From the NCBI GenBank assembly GCA_007280315.1, contig QYQC01000009.1:1-8089 (forward strand): 8,089 bases of DNA, given 5' to 3'. The translations under genes and the position numbers were made by a program. Source of the DNA: Betaproteobacteria bacterium. GTDB taxonomy: Bacteria > Pseudomonadota > Gammaproteobacteria > Burkholderiales > SG8-39. The notes below the pieces were generated by a model that was not told where the DNA came from, ran no database searches, and worked only from the letters and a program-made list of their open reading frames with translations. Below are positions 1-6,855 of the stretch, piece after piece (positions within the stretch are counted from its first letter, which is position 1; every line of letters starts with the position of its first letter).

Positions 1-803
1 GCAGCGACGACGAGCGCGCAACGGCCGTCATGCGCACGCTTTATTCGCCGTTCCAGCGCAACCACGAACGCGTAATCACCATGGATGTACGCTCGGCCGA
101 ACTGACCAAGTACGCCGCCAATGCGATGCTGGCGACGCGCATCTCGTTCATGAACGAACTCGCCAATCTGGCCGAACGCCTGGGCGCCGACATCGAGTGC
201 GTGCGCCGCGGTATCGGTGCCGATCCGCGCATCGGCTACCATTTCCTGTATCCGGGTGCGGGCTACGGCGGTTCCTGCTTTCCCAAGGACGTGCAGGCGC
301 TGCAGCGCACCGCGGGTGAGGCCGACATGAATCTGCTCATACTCGATGCGGTGGAGCGGGCCAACGACGCACAGAAGCAGGTGCTGGGCAGCAAAATTGT
401 CAAGCGCTTCGGCACCGACCTTAAGGGCCTGAATTTTGCGCTGTGGGGGCTGGCGTTCAAGCCCAACACCGACGACCTGCGCGAAGCGCCGAGCCGGGTA
501 TTGTTGGCGGAACTGCTTGCGCGCGGCGCGAGCGTCACCGCCTACGATCCGGTGGCTATGCCTGAGGCGCGGCAAATCTACAAGGCCGAGAGCCGGGTAC
601 GGTTCGCCGATTCGCCGATGGCGGCGCTCGAAGGCGCCGACGCCCTTGCGATCGTGACCGAGTGGAAGGAATTCCGCAGCCCGGATTTCCAGAGGATCAA
701 GCAACTGCTGCGAACGCCGTCGATTTTCGACGGCCGGAATTTGTACGATCCGGCCGAGGTCAGGAACCATGGCCTGGAGTACTATCCGATCGGAAGGCTG
801 TAA
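1..803 (+). CDS. ugd: UDP-glucose 6-dehydrogenase, 5'-truncated
   Basis: This enzyme oxidises UDP-glucose to UDP-glucuronate in two NAD+-dependent steps in the cytoplasm, supplying precursor for polysaccharides or LPS modification. The gene runs in from the left edge: the frame is open from base 3, giving about 266 visible residues, so the N-terminal NAD-binding Rossmann domain is missing (family members are usually about 440-460 aa). The visible part has the dimerisation helix with ELTKYAANAML, then YPGAGYGGSCFPKD, whose Cys (codon 276-278) is the catalytic thiol that forms the thiohemiacetal. It ends with the C-terminal UDP-binding domain, including WGLAFKPNTDDLREAPS. The ATG at 30 is internal, because upstream codons continue the family sequence. 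It precedes the heptose genes on the same strand, fitting an envelope-sugar cluster. Identity is very secure; the choice of Ugd over a related UDP-sugar dehydrogenase is likely but not absolute. Confidence 0.95.
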   Translation, partial: SDDERATAVMRTLYSPFQRNHERVITMDVRSAELTKYAANAMLATRISFMNELANLAERLGADIECVRRGIGADPRIGYHFLYPGAGYGGSCFPKDVQALQRTAGEADMNLLILDAVERANDAQKQVLGSKIVKRFGTDLKGLNFALWGLAFKPNTDDLREAPSRVLLAELLARGASVTAYDPVAMPEARQIYKAESRVRFADSPMAALEGADALAIVTEWKEFRSPDFQRIKQLLRTPSIFDGRNLYDPAEVRNHGLEYYPIGRL

Positions 804-820
804 GCGGCACACTAATAGAT

Positions 821-901
821 TGTCATTCTGAGGCCGCAGGCCGAAGAATCTGCTTCTTGCGTCCAATGAAAAGCAGATTCCTCGCTTTGCTCGGAATGAC
901 A
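821..901. repeat. 81-bp palindromic repeat element (REP/MITE-like)
   Basis: This is an imperfect inverted repeat. The left arm (821-855) and right arm (871-901) both read TGTCATTC, then YGAG, a variable GC-rich patch, then GARGAATCTGCTT when viewed from their outer ends, around a 15-nt loop (856-870). The terminal 8 bp are perfectly inverted (TGTCATTC / GAATGACA). Sequences of this form (TGTCATTC..GAG..GAGGAATCTGCTT) recur, from memory, as dispersed intergenic palindromes in many bacterial genomes, so it is probably a non-autonomous short repeat. It fills most of the gap between ugd and rfaE1. The RNA would fold into a long hairpin that could stabilise or attenuate the transcript. There is no coding capacity and no obvious target-site duplication. 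Confidence 0.8.
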
Positions 902-939
902 GAATTCGGATTGTTCGAAATGCCAAGACGGCGTGACAG

Positions 940-1896
940 GTGAGGAACCAAGAGTTGAAACTTCTGCCGGATTTGTCCAAGGCGCGGCTGCTGGTGGTCG
1001 GCGACGTGATGCTCGACCGCTATTGGTTCGGCGAGGTGAGCCGCATCTCGCCCGAGGCGCCGGTGCCGGTGGTAAAGATCGAGCGTACCGAAGAACGCCC
1101 GGGGGGCGCGTCGAACGTGGCGCGCAACGCCACCGCCCTGGGCGCGCGGGTGACGCTGCTGTCGGTAGTCGGCGACGACGAGGCCGGAGCGCGCCTGCGC
1201 GAACTGGTCGAGGCCGAGAACATCGTAGCCTGCCTGCACAAGGATGCCAGCATTCCGACCACGGTCAAACTGCGCGTGATCGGACGGCAGCAGCAGCTGC
1301 TGCGCATCGATTTCGAGACTCTGCCGAGCCACCAGACGCTGGCAGACAAGCTGGCCGATTTCGAATCGCTGCTCGCCCAGTGCGACGTGCTGGTGCTCTC
1401 TGATTACGGCAAGGGCGGACTTGCGCATATCGAAAAAATGATCGAACTGGCGCGCGCGGCCGGCAAGATCATCCTGGTCGATCCCAAGGGGGACGATTAT
1501 TCGCGTTACCACGGCGCGACGGTGGTGACGCCGAATCGCGCCGAAATGCGCGAAGTGGTGGGGCGCTGGAAGGACGAGCATGATCTTACCGAGCGGGCGC
1601 AGGCGCTGCGGCGCGAGCTGGGGGCGCAGGCGCTGCTGCTCACGCGCAGCGAGGAAGGCATGAGTCTGTACCAGGACAGCGGCGTGCTGCACGAGGCGGC
1701 GAAGGCGCGCGAAGTATTCGATGTGAGCGGCGCCGGTGACACGGTGATCGCGGCGCTTGCCGCCATGCTGGGCGGCGGCGCGGCACTGCCACAGGCGATG
1801 CACGTGGCCAACTGTGCCGCCGGCATCGTCGTCGGCAAACTGGGAACGGCAGTGGCGCAGCGCGAAGAGGTGCAGGCGGCGTTGGTGCAGGACTAG
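940..1896 (+). CDS. rfaE1: D-glycero-beta-D-manno-heptose-7-phosphate kinase (kinase-only RfaE1/HldA)
   Basis: This is a PfkB/ribokinase-family enzyme that phosphorylates D-glycero-D-manno-heptose 7-phosphate at C1 in ADP-heptose synthesis for the LPS inner core. Visible motifs are VVGDVMLDRYW near residues 19-29, PGGASNVARN (54-63, substrate-binding region), VLSDYGKGGL (151-160), and the PfkB signature DVSGAGDTV (261-269), in which Asp267 is the expected catalytic base. At 318 aa it covers only the kinase half of E. coli HldE (about 477 aa). The adenylyltransferase domain is absent, so RfaE2/HldC must be encoded elsewhere. The start is uncertain: GTG at 940 has little ribosome-binding sequence, whereas TTG at 955 lies 9 nt after GAGG (942-945) and would give a protein 5 residues shorter. 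It lies 11 nt before rfaD, so the two are probably co-transcribed. Confidence 0.95.
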   Translation: MRNQELKLLPDLSKARLLVVGDVMLDRYWFGEVSRISPEAPVPVVKIERTEERPGGASNVARNATALGARVTLLSVVGDDEAGARLRELVEAENIVACLHKDASIPTTVKLRVIGRQQQLLRIDFETLPSHQTLADKLADFESLLAQCDVLVLSDYGKGGLAHIEKMIELARAAGKIILVDPKGDDYSRYHGATVVTPNRAEMREVVGRWKDEHDLTERAQALRRELGAQALLLTRSEEGMSLYQDSGVLHEAAKAREVFDVSGAGDTVIAALAAMLGGGAALPQAMHVANCAAGIVVGKLGTAVAQREEVQAALVQD

Positions 1897-1907
1897 AAAG
1901 GAAAATC

Positions 1908-2921
1908 ATGTACTACGTAGTTACCGGCGCGGCCGGCTTCATCGGCTCCAACCTGGTCAGGGCGCTGAACGAGCGCGGCGAGAGCGACATTATCGCCGTC
2001 GACAATCTCACGCGCGCCGACAAATTCCTAAATCTGTCCGGCTGCGACATCGCCGACTACATCGACAAGCGCGATTTCGTGGTGCAGCTCGCGGCAGGTG
2101 AATTCGAAGGCGCGATCGAGGCGATTGTGCATCAAGGCGCCTGCTCGGACACCATGGAGACCGACGGACGCTACATGCTGGAGAACAACTACCGCTACTC
2201 GGTGGCGCTGCTCGATTACTGCCAGGAAGAGGAAGTGCCGCTGCTGTATGCCTCGTCCGCATCCGTTTATGGTTCCGGTACTGTGTTCCGCGAGGCACGC
2301 GAATGCGAGTCGCCGTTGAACGTCTACGGCTACTCGAAATTCCTGTTCGACCAGATAGTGCGACGGCGCCTGCCGGACGCAGGCAGCCAGATTGCCGGTT
2401 TTCGGTATTTCAACGTTTACGGCCAGAACGAAGCGCACAAGGGGCGCATGGCCTCGGTCGCGTTTCATTTCTTCAATCAGTTTCGCAGCGAACGGAAAGT
2501 CAAGCTGTTCCAGGGCTGGGATGGCTACGCCGACGGCGAGCAACGACGCGATTTTGTCTCGGTCGAAGACGTGATCGACGTGAATTTGCATTTTCTGGAG
2601 CGCCCGACGCTGTCGGGAATATTCAACCTCGGCACAGGGCGGGCGCAAAGCTTCAACGACGTCGCCGTGGCCACGATCAATGCTTGTCTGCGCGTTGACG
2701 GCGAGGCGGCACTGACGCTGGATGAGATGCGCGCACGAAACATGATCGAGTACATCGCCTTTCCCGACGCACTCAAGGGGAAGTATCAAAGCTACACCGA
2801 GGCCGACATCGCCCTGCTGCGCCGCGCCGGCTACGCCCAGCCGTTCCTGACAGTGGAGGAAGGCGTGGAGCGCTACTGCGAACAGTTGCTCGAAGCGCAA
2901 GCGGGCCCGGAGGAGGCGTAA
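1908..2921 (+). CDS. rfaD: ADP-L-glycero-D-manno-heptose 6-epimerase
   Basis: RfaD (HldD) is an NADP-dependent short-chain dehydrogenase/epimerase that inverts C6 of ADP-D,D-heptose to give ADP-L,D-heptose, the donor for the LPS inner core. The N-terminal Rossmann fold has GAAGFIG at 7-13. The active-site residues line up with those known for the E. coli enzyme at the same numbers: Ser116 (in ASSASVYG), Tyr140 with Lys144 (YGYSK), and Lys178 (NEAHKGR). The GxxGRAQSFND region and a C-terminal substrate-binding part follow. At 337 aa it is slightly longer than typical (about 310-330), with an Ala/Glu-rich tail. The ATG at 1908 follows AAAGGAAA (1897-1904), a good ribosome-binding site, 11 nt after the rfaE1 stop. 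It catalyses the last step of the pathway that rfaE1 serves. Symbol hldD is equivalent. Confidence 0.97.
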   Translation: MYYVVTGAAGFIGSNLVRALNERGESDIIAVDNLTRADKFLNLSGCDIADYIDKRDFVVQLAAGEFEGAIEAIVHQGACSDTMETDGRYMLENNYRYSVALLDYCQEEEVPLLYASSASVYGSGTVFREARECESPLNVYGYSKFLFDQIVRRRLPDAGSQIAGFRYFNVYGQNEAHKGRMASVAFHFFNQFRSERKVKLFQGWDGYADGEQRRDFVSVEDVIDVNLHFLERPTLSGIFNLGTGRAQSFNDVAVATINACLRVDGEAALTLDEMRARNMIEYIAFPDALKGKYQSYTEADIALLRRAGYAQPFLTVEEGVERYCEQLLEAQAGPEEA

Positions 2922-2975
2922 GCCGGTGAGCGGGACGAAAGAGTCCGACCGAATAATTTTGAACATGGAAACGCA

Positions 2976-3887
2976 ATGAAGCCGATTACATACGCGAACA
3001 TCGAAGACACGGTAGGCAATACGCCCCTGGTGCGGCTGAAGCGCATCCCCGGTGCCGCCAACGACAGCAGCGGAAACGTCATCCTGGCGAAGCTCGAGGG
3101 CAACAACCCGGCGGGCTCGGTGAAGGACCGGCCGGCGTTTTCCATGGTGATGCGCGCCGAGCAGCGCGGAACGATCAAGCCGGGCGATACGCTGATCGAA
3201 GCGACCAGCGGCAATACCGGCATTGCGCTTGCGCTGGCGGAGGCGATGCGCGGCTACCGCATGGTGCTCATCATGCCGGATAACCTGTCGGTGGAGCGGC
3301 GCCAGAGCATGCGCGCCTTCGGCGCCGAACTCATTCTCACGCCGCAGGCGAGCGGCATGGAAGGCGCGCGCGACCTCGCGGAGAAAATGCGCGACCGGGG
3401 CGAGGGCGTGATCCTCGACCAGTTCGCCAATCCGGATAATCCGCTCGCGCATTACGAGGGCACCGGACCGGAAATCTGGCGCGATACCGGCGGCAGCGTT
3501 ACCCACTTCATTTCCAGCATGGGCACCACCGGTACCATCATGGGTGTGTCGCGCTTCCTCAAGGAAAAGAATCCGCAGATCCAGGTCGTCGGCTGCCAGC
3601 CGACCGAGGGCTCGCAGATCCCCGGCATACGCAAGTGGCCCGAGGCTTACCTGCCGCGCATCTATGACGCCGCGCGCGTCGACCGGGTCGAGTCGGTGAG
3701 CCAGGCCGACGCAGAGGAGATGACGCGGCGCATGGCGAGCGAAGAGGGGATATTCGCCGGCATTTCATCGGGCGGGGCGCTGTGCGTAGCGCTGCGCGTC
3801 GCTGCCGAAGCTAAGAACGCGGTCATCGTTGCCATCGTCTGCGATCGCGGCGACCGGTATTTGTCGACCGGCGTGTTTCCGGGCTGA
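2976..3887 (+). CDS. cysM: Cysteine synthase B (O-acetylserine sulfhydrylase, CysM type)
   Basis: This PLP-dependent fold-type II enzyme makes L-cysteine from O-acetylserine and sulfide; CysM isozymes also accept thiosulfate. The PLP lysine is Lys50 in NNPAGSVKDRP. The substrate loop TSGNTG is at 77-82 and the phosphate-binding turn MGTTGT at 182-187. The CysM-type stretches IPGIRKWP (about 215-222) and CDRGDRYLSTGVF near the C-terminus separate it from CysK. The length of 303 aa equals my recollection of E. coli CysM. The ATG at 2976 has a modest GGAA eight nt upstream. It follows rfaD by 54 nt, and its stop shares its final A with the start of the next gene (TGATGA), pointing to translational coupling. 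Its place behind heptose genes is a conserved neighbourhood in betaproteobacteria, as I recall; no biochemical link is evident. Confidence 0.95.
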   Translation: MKPITYANIEDTVGNTPLVRLKRIPGAANDSSGNVILAKLEGNNPAGSVKDRPAFSMVMRAEQRGTIKPGDTLIEATSGNTGIALALAEAMRGYRMVLIMPDNLSVERRQSMRAFGAELILTPQASGMEGARDLAEKMRDRGEGVILDQFANPDNPLAHYEGTGPEIWRDTGGSVTHFISSMGTTGTIMGVSRFLKEKNPQIQVVGCQPTEGSQIPGIRKWPEAYLPRIYDAARVDRVESVSQADAEEMTRRMASEEGIFAGISSGGALCVALRVAAEAKNAVIVAIVCDRGDRYLSTGVFPG

Positions 3888-4660
3888 TGACGCCGGTCCT
3901 CGCCTTCGACATCGAAACCGCGCCCGACTGCGACGGCCTGCGGCGGCTGTACGATCTCGATCCCGCGCTCACCGACAAGGACGTGGCGGAGATCGCGTTT
4001 CAGCGCCGGCGAACGGTCGCAAACCACGACTTCCTGCAACTGCACCAGCACCGCGTCATCGCCATTGCCTGCGCACTGCGCGAGGGCGACGGTTTCCGCG
4101 TCTGGTCGCTGGGAACGTTGGAGGATAGCGAAGGTGAGCTGATCCGGCGTTTTTTCGACGGCGTCGAAAAATACACACCGCAGCTCGTGTCCTGGAACGG
4201 CGGCGGCTTCGATCTGCCGGTACTGCATTACCGCAGCCTGGTTCACGCTATTTCCGCGCCGCGCTACTGGGACCAGGGGGATGAGGAACGTGACTTCAGG
4301 TGGAATAATTACATCAGCCGCTATCACGCGCGCCATCTCGATCTGATGGATTTGCTCGCGCTGTACCAGCCGCGCAACAATGTGCCGCTGGACGAAATGG
4401 CCAAGCTGATCGGTTTCCCGGGCAAGCTCGGCATGGACGGCTCGCAGGTCTGGGGCGCCTATCTCGACGGGAAGCTGCGCGACATCCGCAGCTATTGCGA
4501 AACCGACGCCGCCAACACCTACCTGCTGTACCTGCGCTTTCAGCTGCTGCGCGGCGTGTTCGACGCGGCGCAGTATGAACGCGAAATTGCGCTGGTGCGC
4601 GGCACGCTTGCCAAATCCGCCGAAACGCATTGGCGAACATTCCTGGAAGCCTGGAAGTAA
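3887..4660 (+). CDS. PolB-like predicted 3'-5' exonuclease (DEDDy superfamily)
   Basis: This 257-aa cytoplasmic protein matches the DnaQ-like/PolB-exonuclease-like group (Pfam DNA_pol_B_exo2 type), a stand-alone version of the proofreading domain of family B polymerases. All three catalytic motifs are visible. Exo I is FDIET, with Asp8 and Glu10. Exo II is SWNGGGFDLPVL, with Asn104, Phe108 and Asp109. Exo III is YCETD, with Tyr203 and Asp207, the DEDDy arrangement. All four acidic metal ligands and the Tyr are present, so it should be an active nuclease, presumably on single-stranded DNA or RNA 3' ends. The substrate is not known to me. The start ATG overlaps the cysM stop by one base and has little ribosome-binding sequence, so it probably relies on coupled translation. 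It precedes rlmD by 3 nt in the same frame. Confidence 0.88.
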   Translation: MTPVLAFDIETAPDCDGLRRLYDLDPALTDKDVAEIAFQRRRTVANHDFLQLHQHRVIAIACALREGDGFRVWSLGTLEDSEGELIRRFFDGVEKYTPQLVSWNGGGFDLPVLHYRSLVHAISAPRYWDQGDEERDFRWNNYISRYHARHLDLMDLLALYQPRNNVPLDEMAKLIGFPGKLGMDGSQVWGAYLDGKLRDIRSYCETDAANTYLLYLRFQLLRGVFDAAQYEREIALVRGTLAKSAETHWRTFLEAWK

Positions 4661-4663
4661 TCA

Positions 4664-5986
4664 GTGTCGGTACTGATTGAATCGCTGGATCGCGAGGGGC
4701 GCGGCATCGCCCGTGTCGAGGGCAAGGCCATTTTCATCGATGGCGGCCTGCCGGGCGAGCGGGTGTCCTATGTCACCTACAAGAAGAAGCCGAACTACGA
4801 AATGGCGTCCGCAACGGCGATCGACAAGCCCAGTGGAGCGCGCGTGGTTCCGCCCTGTCCCCATTTCGGCATCTGCGGCGGATGCAGCATGCAGCATCTG
4901 GAGCCGCGTTCCCAGGTCGCGGTGAAGCAGCGCGTGCTCGAAGACAATCTGTGGCACATAGGCAAGGTGCGGCCGGAGGTGGTGTTGACGCCTATCTACG
5001 GGCAGACCTGGGGCTATCGCCACCGGGCGCGCATGTCGGTGCGGATGGTGCTGAAGAAAGGTGGCGCGCTGGTCGGATTTCACGAGCGTAAAAGCAGCTT
5101 CGTCGCCGACATGACAAGCTGCGAAGTCCTGCCAAGAAGCATATCCGACCTGATCGTTCCCCTGCGCACGCTGATCGCCGGATTGTCGCTGCCGACGCGG
5201 CAGCCGCAGAACGAAATTGCGGTAGGCGAAGCGGTCACGGAACTGGTACTGCGCATACTCGATCCGCTCAGTCCGCTGGACGAGGAACTTCTGCGGAATT
5301 TCGCTACCCGGCACGGCATCCAGTTCTGGCTGCAGACCAAGGGGCCGGATACCGCAGTGCCCTTCTTTCCGCAGGATGCGCCGCCGCTGTATTACTCCCT
5401 GCCCGAATTCGGCGTGCAGATCCGCTTTCGTCCCACCGACTTCACCCAGGTCAATCATCAGGTCAACCGCATTCTGGTGCGGCGCGCGATGGCCCTGCTC
5501 GATCCCCGGCCGGGTGAGCGAATCGCGGATCTGTTTTGCGGCATGGGCAACTTCAGCCTTCCCATAGCCAGCCGAGGGGCCGAGGTGCTGGGTGTGGAGG
5601 GCAACGCCGAACTGGTGCGGCGCGCCGAAGGCAACGCGCGCGAGAACGGCCTTGACGGGCGCGCCCGCTTTCAAGTCGCAAATTTGTTCGACGCGGTGAA
5701 CTGCGCCGTGTTTGGTGGCAACGACAATGGCGCCAACGCCGGCGGGCGCGGCGCTTTCGACAAGCTTTTGATCGATCCGCCGCGCGACGGCGCGGTCGAA
5801 CTGGTGAAAGCGCTGGGTGAGAGCGGCCCGGGGCGCATCGTCTACGTTTCCTGCGATCCTGCGACGCTGGCGCGCGACGCCGAGGTGCTGGTGCATGTGA
5901 AAGGTTACCGGCTAAGCGCCGCCGGCGTGATCAACATGTTCCCGCATACCTCGCACGTCGAGTCGATGGCGCTGTTCGAAAAGTGA
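4664..5986 (+). CDS. rlmD: 23S rRNA (uracil-1939-C5)-methyltransferase RlmD
   Basis: RlmD (RumA) uses S-adenosylmethionine to make m5U1939 in 23S rRNA. An N-terminal TRAM RNA-binding domain (about 1-58) is followed by the Fe-S cluster cysteines Cys65, Cys71, Cys74 (CPHFGICGGC) and Cys153 (TSCEVLP). The methyltransferase domain has the SAM loop DLFCGMGNF at 289-297, DPPRDGA at 371-377, the catalytic nucleophile Cys397 in VSCDPATLARD, and Glu433 in HVES as the probable general base. At 440 aa it has normal family length. A Gly/Asn-rich stretch (about 350-364) just before the DPP motif looks like a loop longer than in E. coli. The GTG start at 4664 is supported by GGAAG (4653-4657) and by the TRAM domain beginning immediately. 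It is the last gene of the run and is followed by a strong terminator. Confidence 0.95.
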   Translation: MSVLIESLDREGRGIARVEGKAIFIDGGLPGERVSYVTYKKKPNYEMASATAIDKPSGARVVPPCPHFGICGGCSMQHLEPRSQVAVKQRVLEDNLWHIGKVRPEVVLTPIYGQTWGYRHRARMSVRMVLKKGGALVGFHERKSSFVADMTSCEVLPRSISDLIVPLRTLIAGLSLPTRQPQNEIAVGEAVTELVLRILDPLSPLDEELLRNFATRHGIQFWLQTKGPDTAVPFFPQDAPPLYYSLPEFGVQIRFRPTDFTQVNHQVNRILVRRAMALLDPRPGERIADLFCGMGNFSLPIASRGAEVLGVEGNAELVRRAEGNARENGLDGRARFQVANLFDAVNCAVFGGNDNGANAGGRGAFDKLLIDPPRDGAVELVKALGESGPGRIVYVSCDPATLARDAEVLVHVKGYRLSAAGVINMFPHTSHVESMALFEK

Positions 5987-6010
5987 CCGATCGGCCCGAG
6001 GGCGGGCCTC

Positions 6011-6046
6011 CAACAAAAAGGGCGGCCGCAGCCGCCCTTTTTGTTG
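6011..6046. terminator. Bidirectional intrinsic terminator between rlmD and yccA
   Basis: This is a perfect 16-bp inverted repeat (6011-6026 with 6031-6046) around the 4-nt loop CGCA. The GC-rich core GGGCGGC/GCCGCCC is flanked by AAAAA on the left and TTTTT on the right, so the RNA from either strand has a GC stem followed by a U-tract. It lies 24 nt after the rlmD stop and 13 nt beyond the stop of the convergent minus-strand gene, so it can end both transcripts. A smaller 6-bp stem (5993-5998 with 6003-6008) lies just upstream and may assist. Confidence 0.93.
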
Positions 6047-6059
6047 AGTCGGTACCCGT

Positions 6060-6761
6060 CTAGTCGCTGCGGCCACCCAGGCCGAGTAATTGCAGCAGGG
6101 CGGAGAACAGGTTGTAGATGGAGATGTACAGCGTGAGCGTGGCCGAGATGTAATTGGTTTCGCCGCCGCGCACGATGGTGTTTACCTGCCACATGATCAT
6201 GAGCGAGGAAAACAGCACGAAGGCGCCCAGTATCACCAGGGTGAGTATCGGGCTCTGCACGAACAGGCTGGCAACGACGCCCAACATGAGGATCACCGCG
6301 CCCACGGTGAGGAAGCTGGAGAGGCCGCTGAAGTCGCGCTTGGTGGAGGATGCGATGCCGGCCATGACGAAGAACACCGCGGCCGTGCCGCCGGCCGCCA
6401 TCATCACCAGTTCTGTGCCGTTCTTGAAACCGAGCGTCCGGTGCAGCAGCGGTCCGAGCAGCAGTCCCAGGAACAGGGTGAATCCGAGCAGCAGCGCCAC
6501 GCCGAGTGAGCTTTCCTTGTTGCGCTCGATGGCGTAAATCCAGCCGTAGAATACCGCCAGAATGACGATGAAGGACACCATCGGACTGGTGCGCATGAAG
6601 CTGAGGTCCAGGTTGGTGCCGATGGCGGCGCCGATGGCTGTCGGAATCAGCGACAGCGCGAGCAGCATATAGGTATTGCGCAGCACCTTGTGTTGCTGCA
6701 GGGCGAAATCCTGCGTCGCGCCAGGGGCGCCGGTCTGCACGGTTCTCAGTTCAGGTTGCAT
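6060..6761 (-). CDS. yccA: YccA-type Bax inhibitor-1 family inner-membrane protein
   Basis: This 233-aa, very hydrophobic protein has about seven predicted membrane segments (roughly 28-48, 59-77, 85-105, 117-136, 148-167, 171-191, 203-228) after a polar N-terminal tail. The family signature is at the C-terminal end: VRGGETNYISATLTLY then SIYNLF. HKVLRNTY at 24-31 and the C-terminal layout match what I recall of E. coli YccA, which binds the FtsH-HflKC protease and limits degradation of jammed translocon components; its N-terminal tail is used by FtsH. The two acidic residues of the pH-sensing pair described in Bacillus YetJ appear replaced (Gln192, Ser214), as in YccA itself, so calcium-leak activity should not be assumed. 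The ATG (complement of 6759-6761) has GGAGGA about 9 nt upstream. It is monocistronic, convergent with rlmD and divergent from the ClpP-like gene. Confidence 0.9.
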   Translation of the reverse strand: MQPELRTVQTGAPGATQDFALQQHKVLRNTYMLLALSLIPTAIGAAIGTNLDLSFMRTSPMVSFIVILAVFYGWIYAIERNKESSLGVALLLGFTLFLGLLLGPLLHRTLGFKNGTELVMMAAGGTAAVFFVMAGIASSTKRDFSGLSSFLTVGAVILMLGVVASLFVQSPILTLVILGAFVLFSSLMIMWQVNTIVRGGETNYISATLTLYISIYNLFSALLQLLGLGGRSD

Positions 6762-6770
6762 AGATGTACG

Positions 6771-6776
6771 TCCTCC
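6771..6776 (-). promoter_or_regulatory. Ribosome binding site of yccA
   Basis: On the minus strand this reads GGAGGA, ending 9 nt before the ATG at 6761. It is a near-consensus Shine-Dalgarno sequence and fixes the yccA start; no competing in-frame start with a better site was seen. Confidence 0.8.
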
Positions 6777-6819
6777 ATGTTAATTCGTTACCGGCGTTAG
6801 ACTAGGTCAAACGCGAAAA

Positions 6820-6829
6820 AGTTGCAACT
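6820..6829. promoter_or_regulatory. 10-bp perfect palindrome, possible operator
   Basis: AGTTGCAACT is a perfect inverted repeat. It sits 58 bp upstream of the yccA start, about 10 bp upstream of the possible -35 box TTGACC on the minus strand. That position would suit a transcription-factor site, but a palindrome of this length can occur by chance and I do not recognise the motif. Confidence 0.3.
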
Positions 6830-6836
6830 GCCGCAG

Positions 6837-6855
6837 TATGCCGTCGCCCGGCATA
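6837..6855. repeat. Small inverted repeat (7-bp stem, 5-nt loop)
   Basis: TATGCCG (6837-6843) pairs with CGGCATA (6849-6855) around the loop TCGCC. There is no U-tract after it on either strand that would make it a normal terminator. It lies 7 bp from the palindrome at 6820-6829, so the two could form one operator region, or it could be a chance structure. Confidence 0.35.

Noticed and set aside
823..1803. 326-codon minus-strand frame opposite rfaE1
   Set aside because: It begins inside the kinase gene on the opposite strand and ends in the palindromic repeat; its translation has no recognisable domain.
2028..3506. 492-codon open frame on the minus strand across rfaD and cysM
   Set aside because: It runs opposite two confidently identified genes, crosses their boundary, and its translation is His/Arg/Ala-rich without recognisable motifs. 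This is typical of the antisense frame of GC-rich genes.
3662..4630. 322-codon minus-strand frame opposite the exonuclease gene
   Set aside because: It is antisense to a gene with all catalytic motifs intact and has no family signature of its own.
4661..5896. 411-codon open frame on the minus strand opposite rlmD
   Set aside because: It lies wholly antisense to rlmD, shows no family motif, and its composition is that of a codon-bias shadow.
5993..6008. GGCCCG/CGGGCC hairpin as a separate terminator for rlmD
   Set aside because: It has only a 6-bp stem and no following T-tract; the stronger hairpin at 6011-6046 explains termination.
6090..6509. 139-codon plus-strand frame opposite yccA
   Set aside because: It encodes a Glu/Gln/His-rich, motif-free sequence antisense to a clear membrane protein gene.
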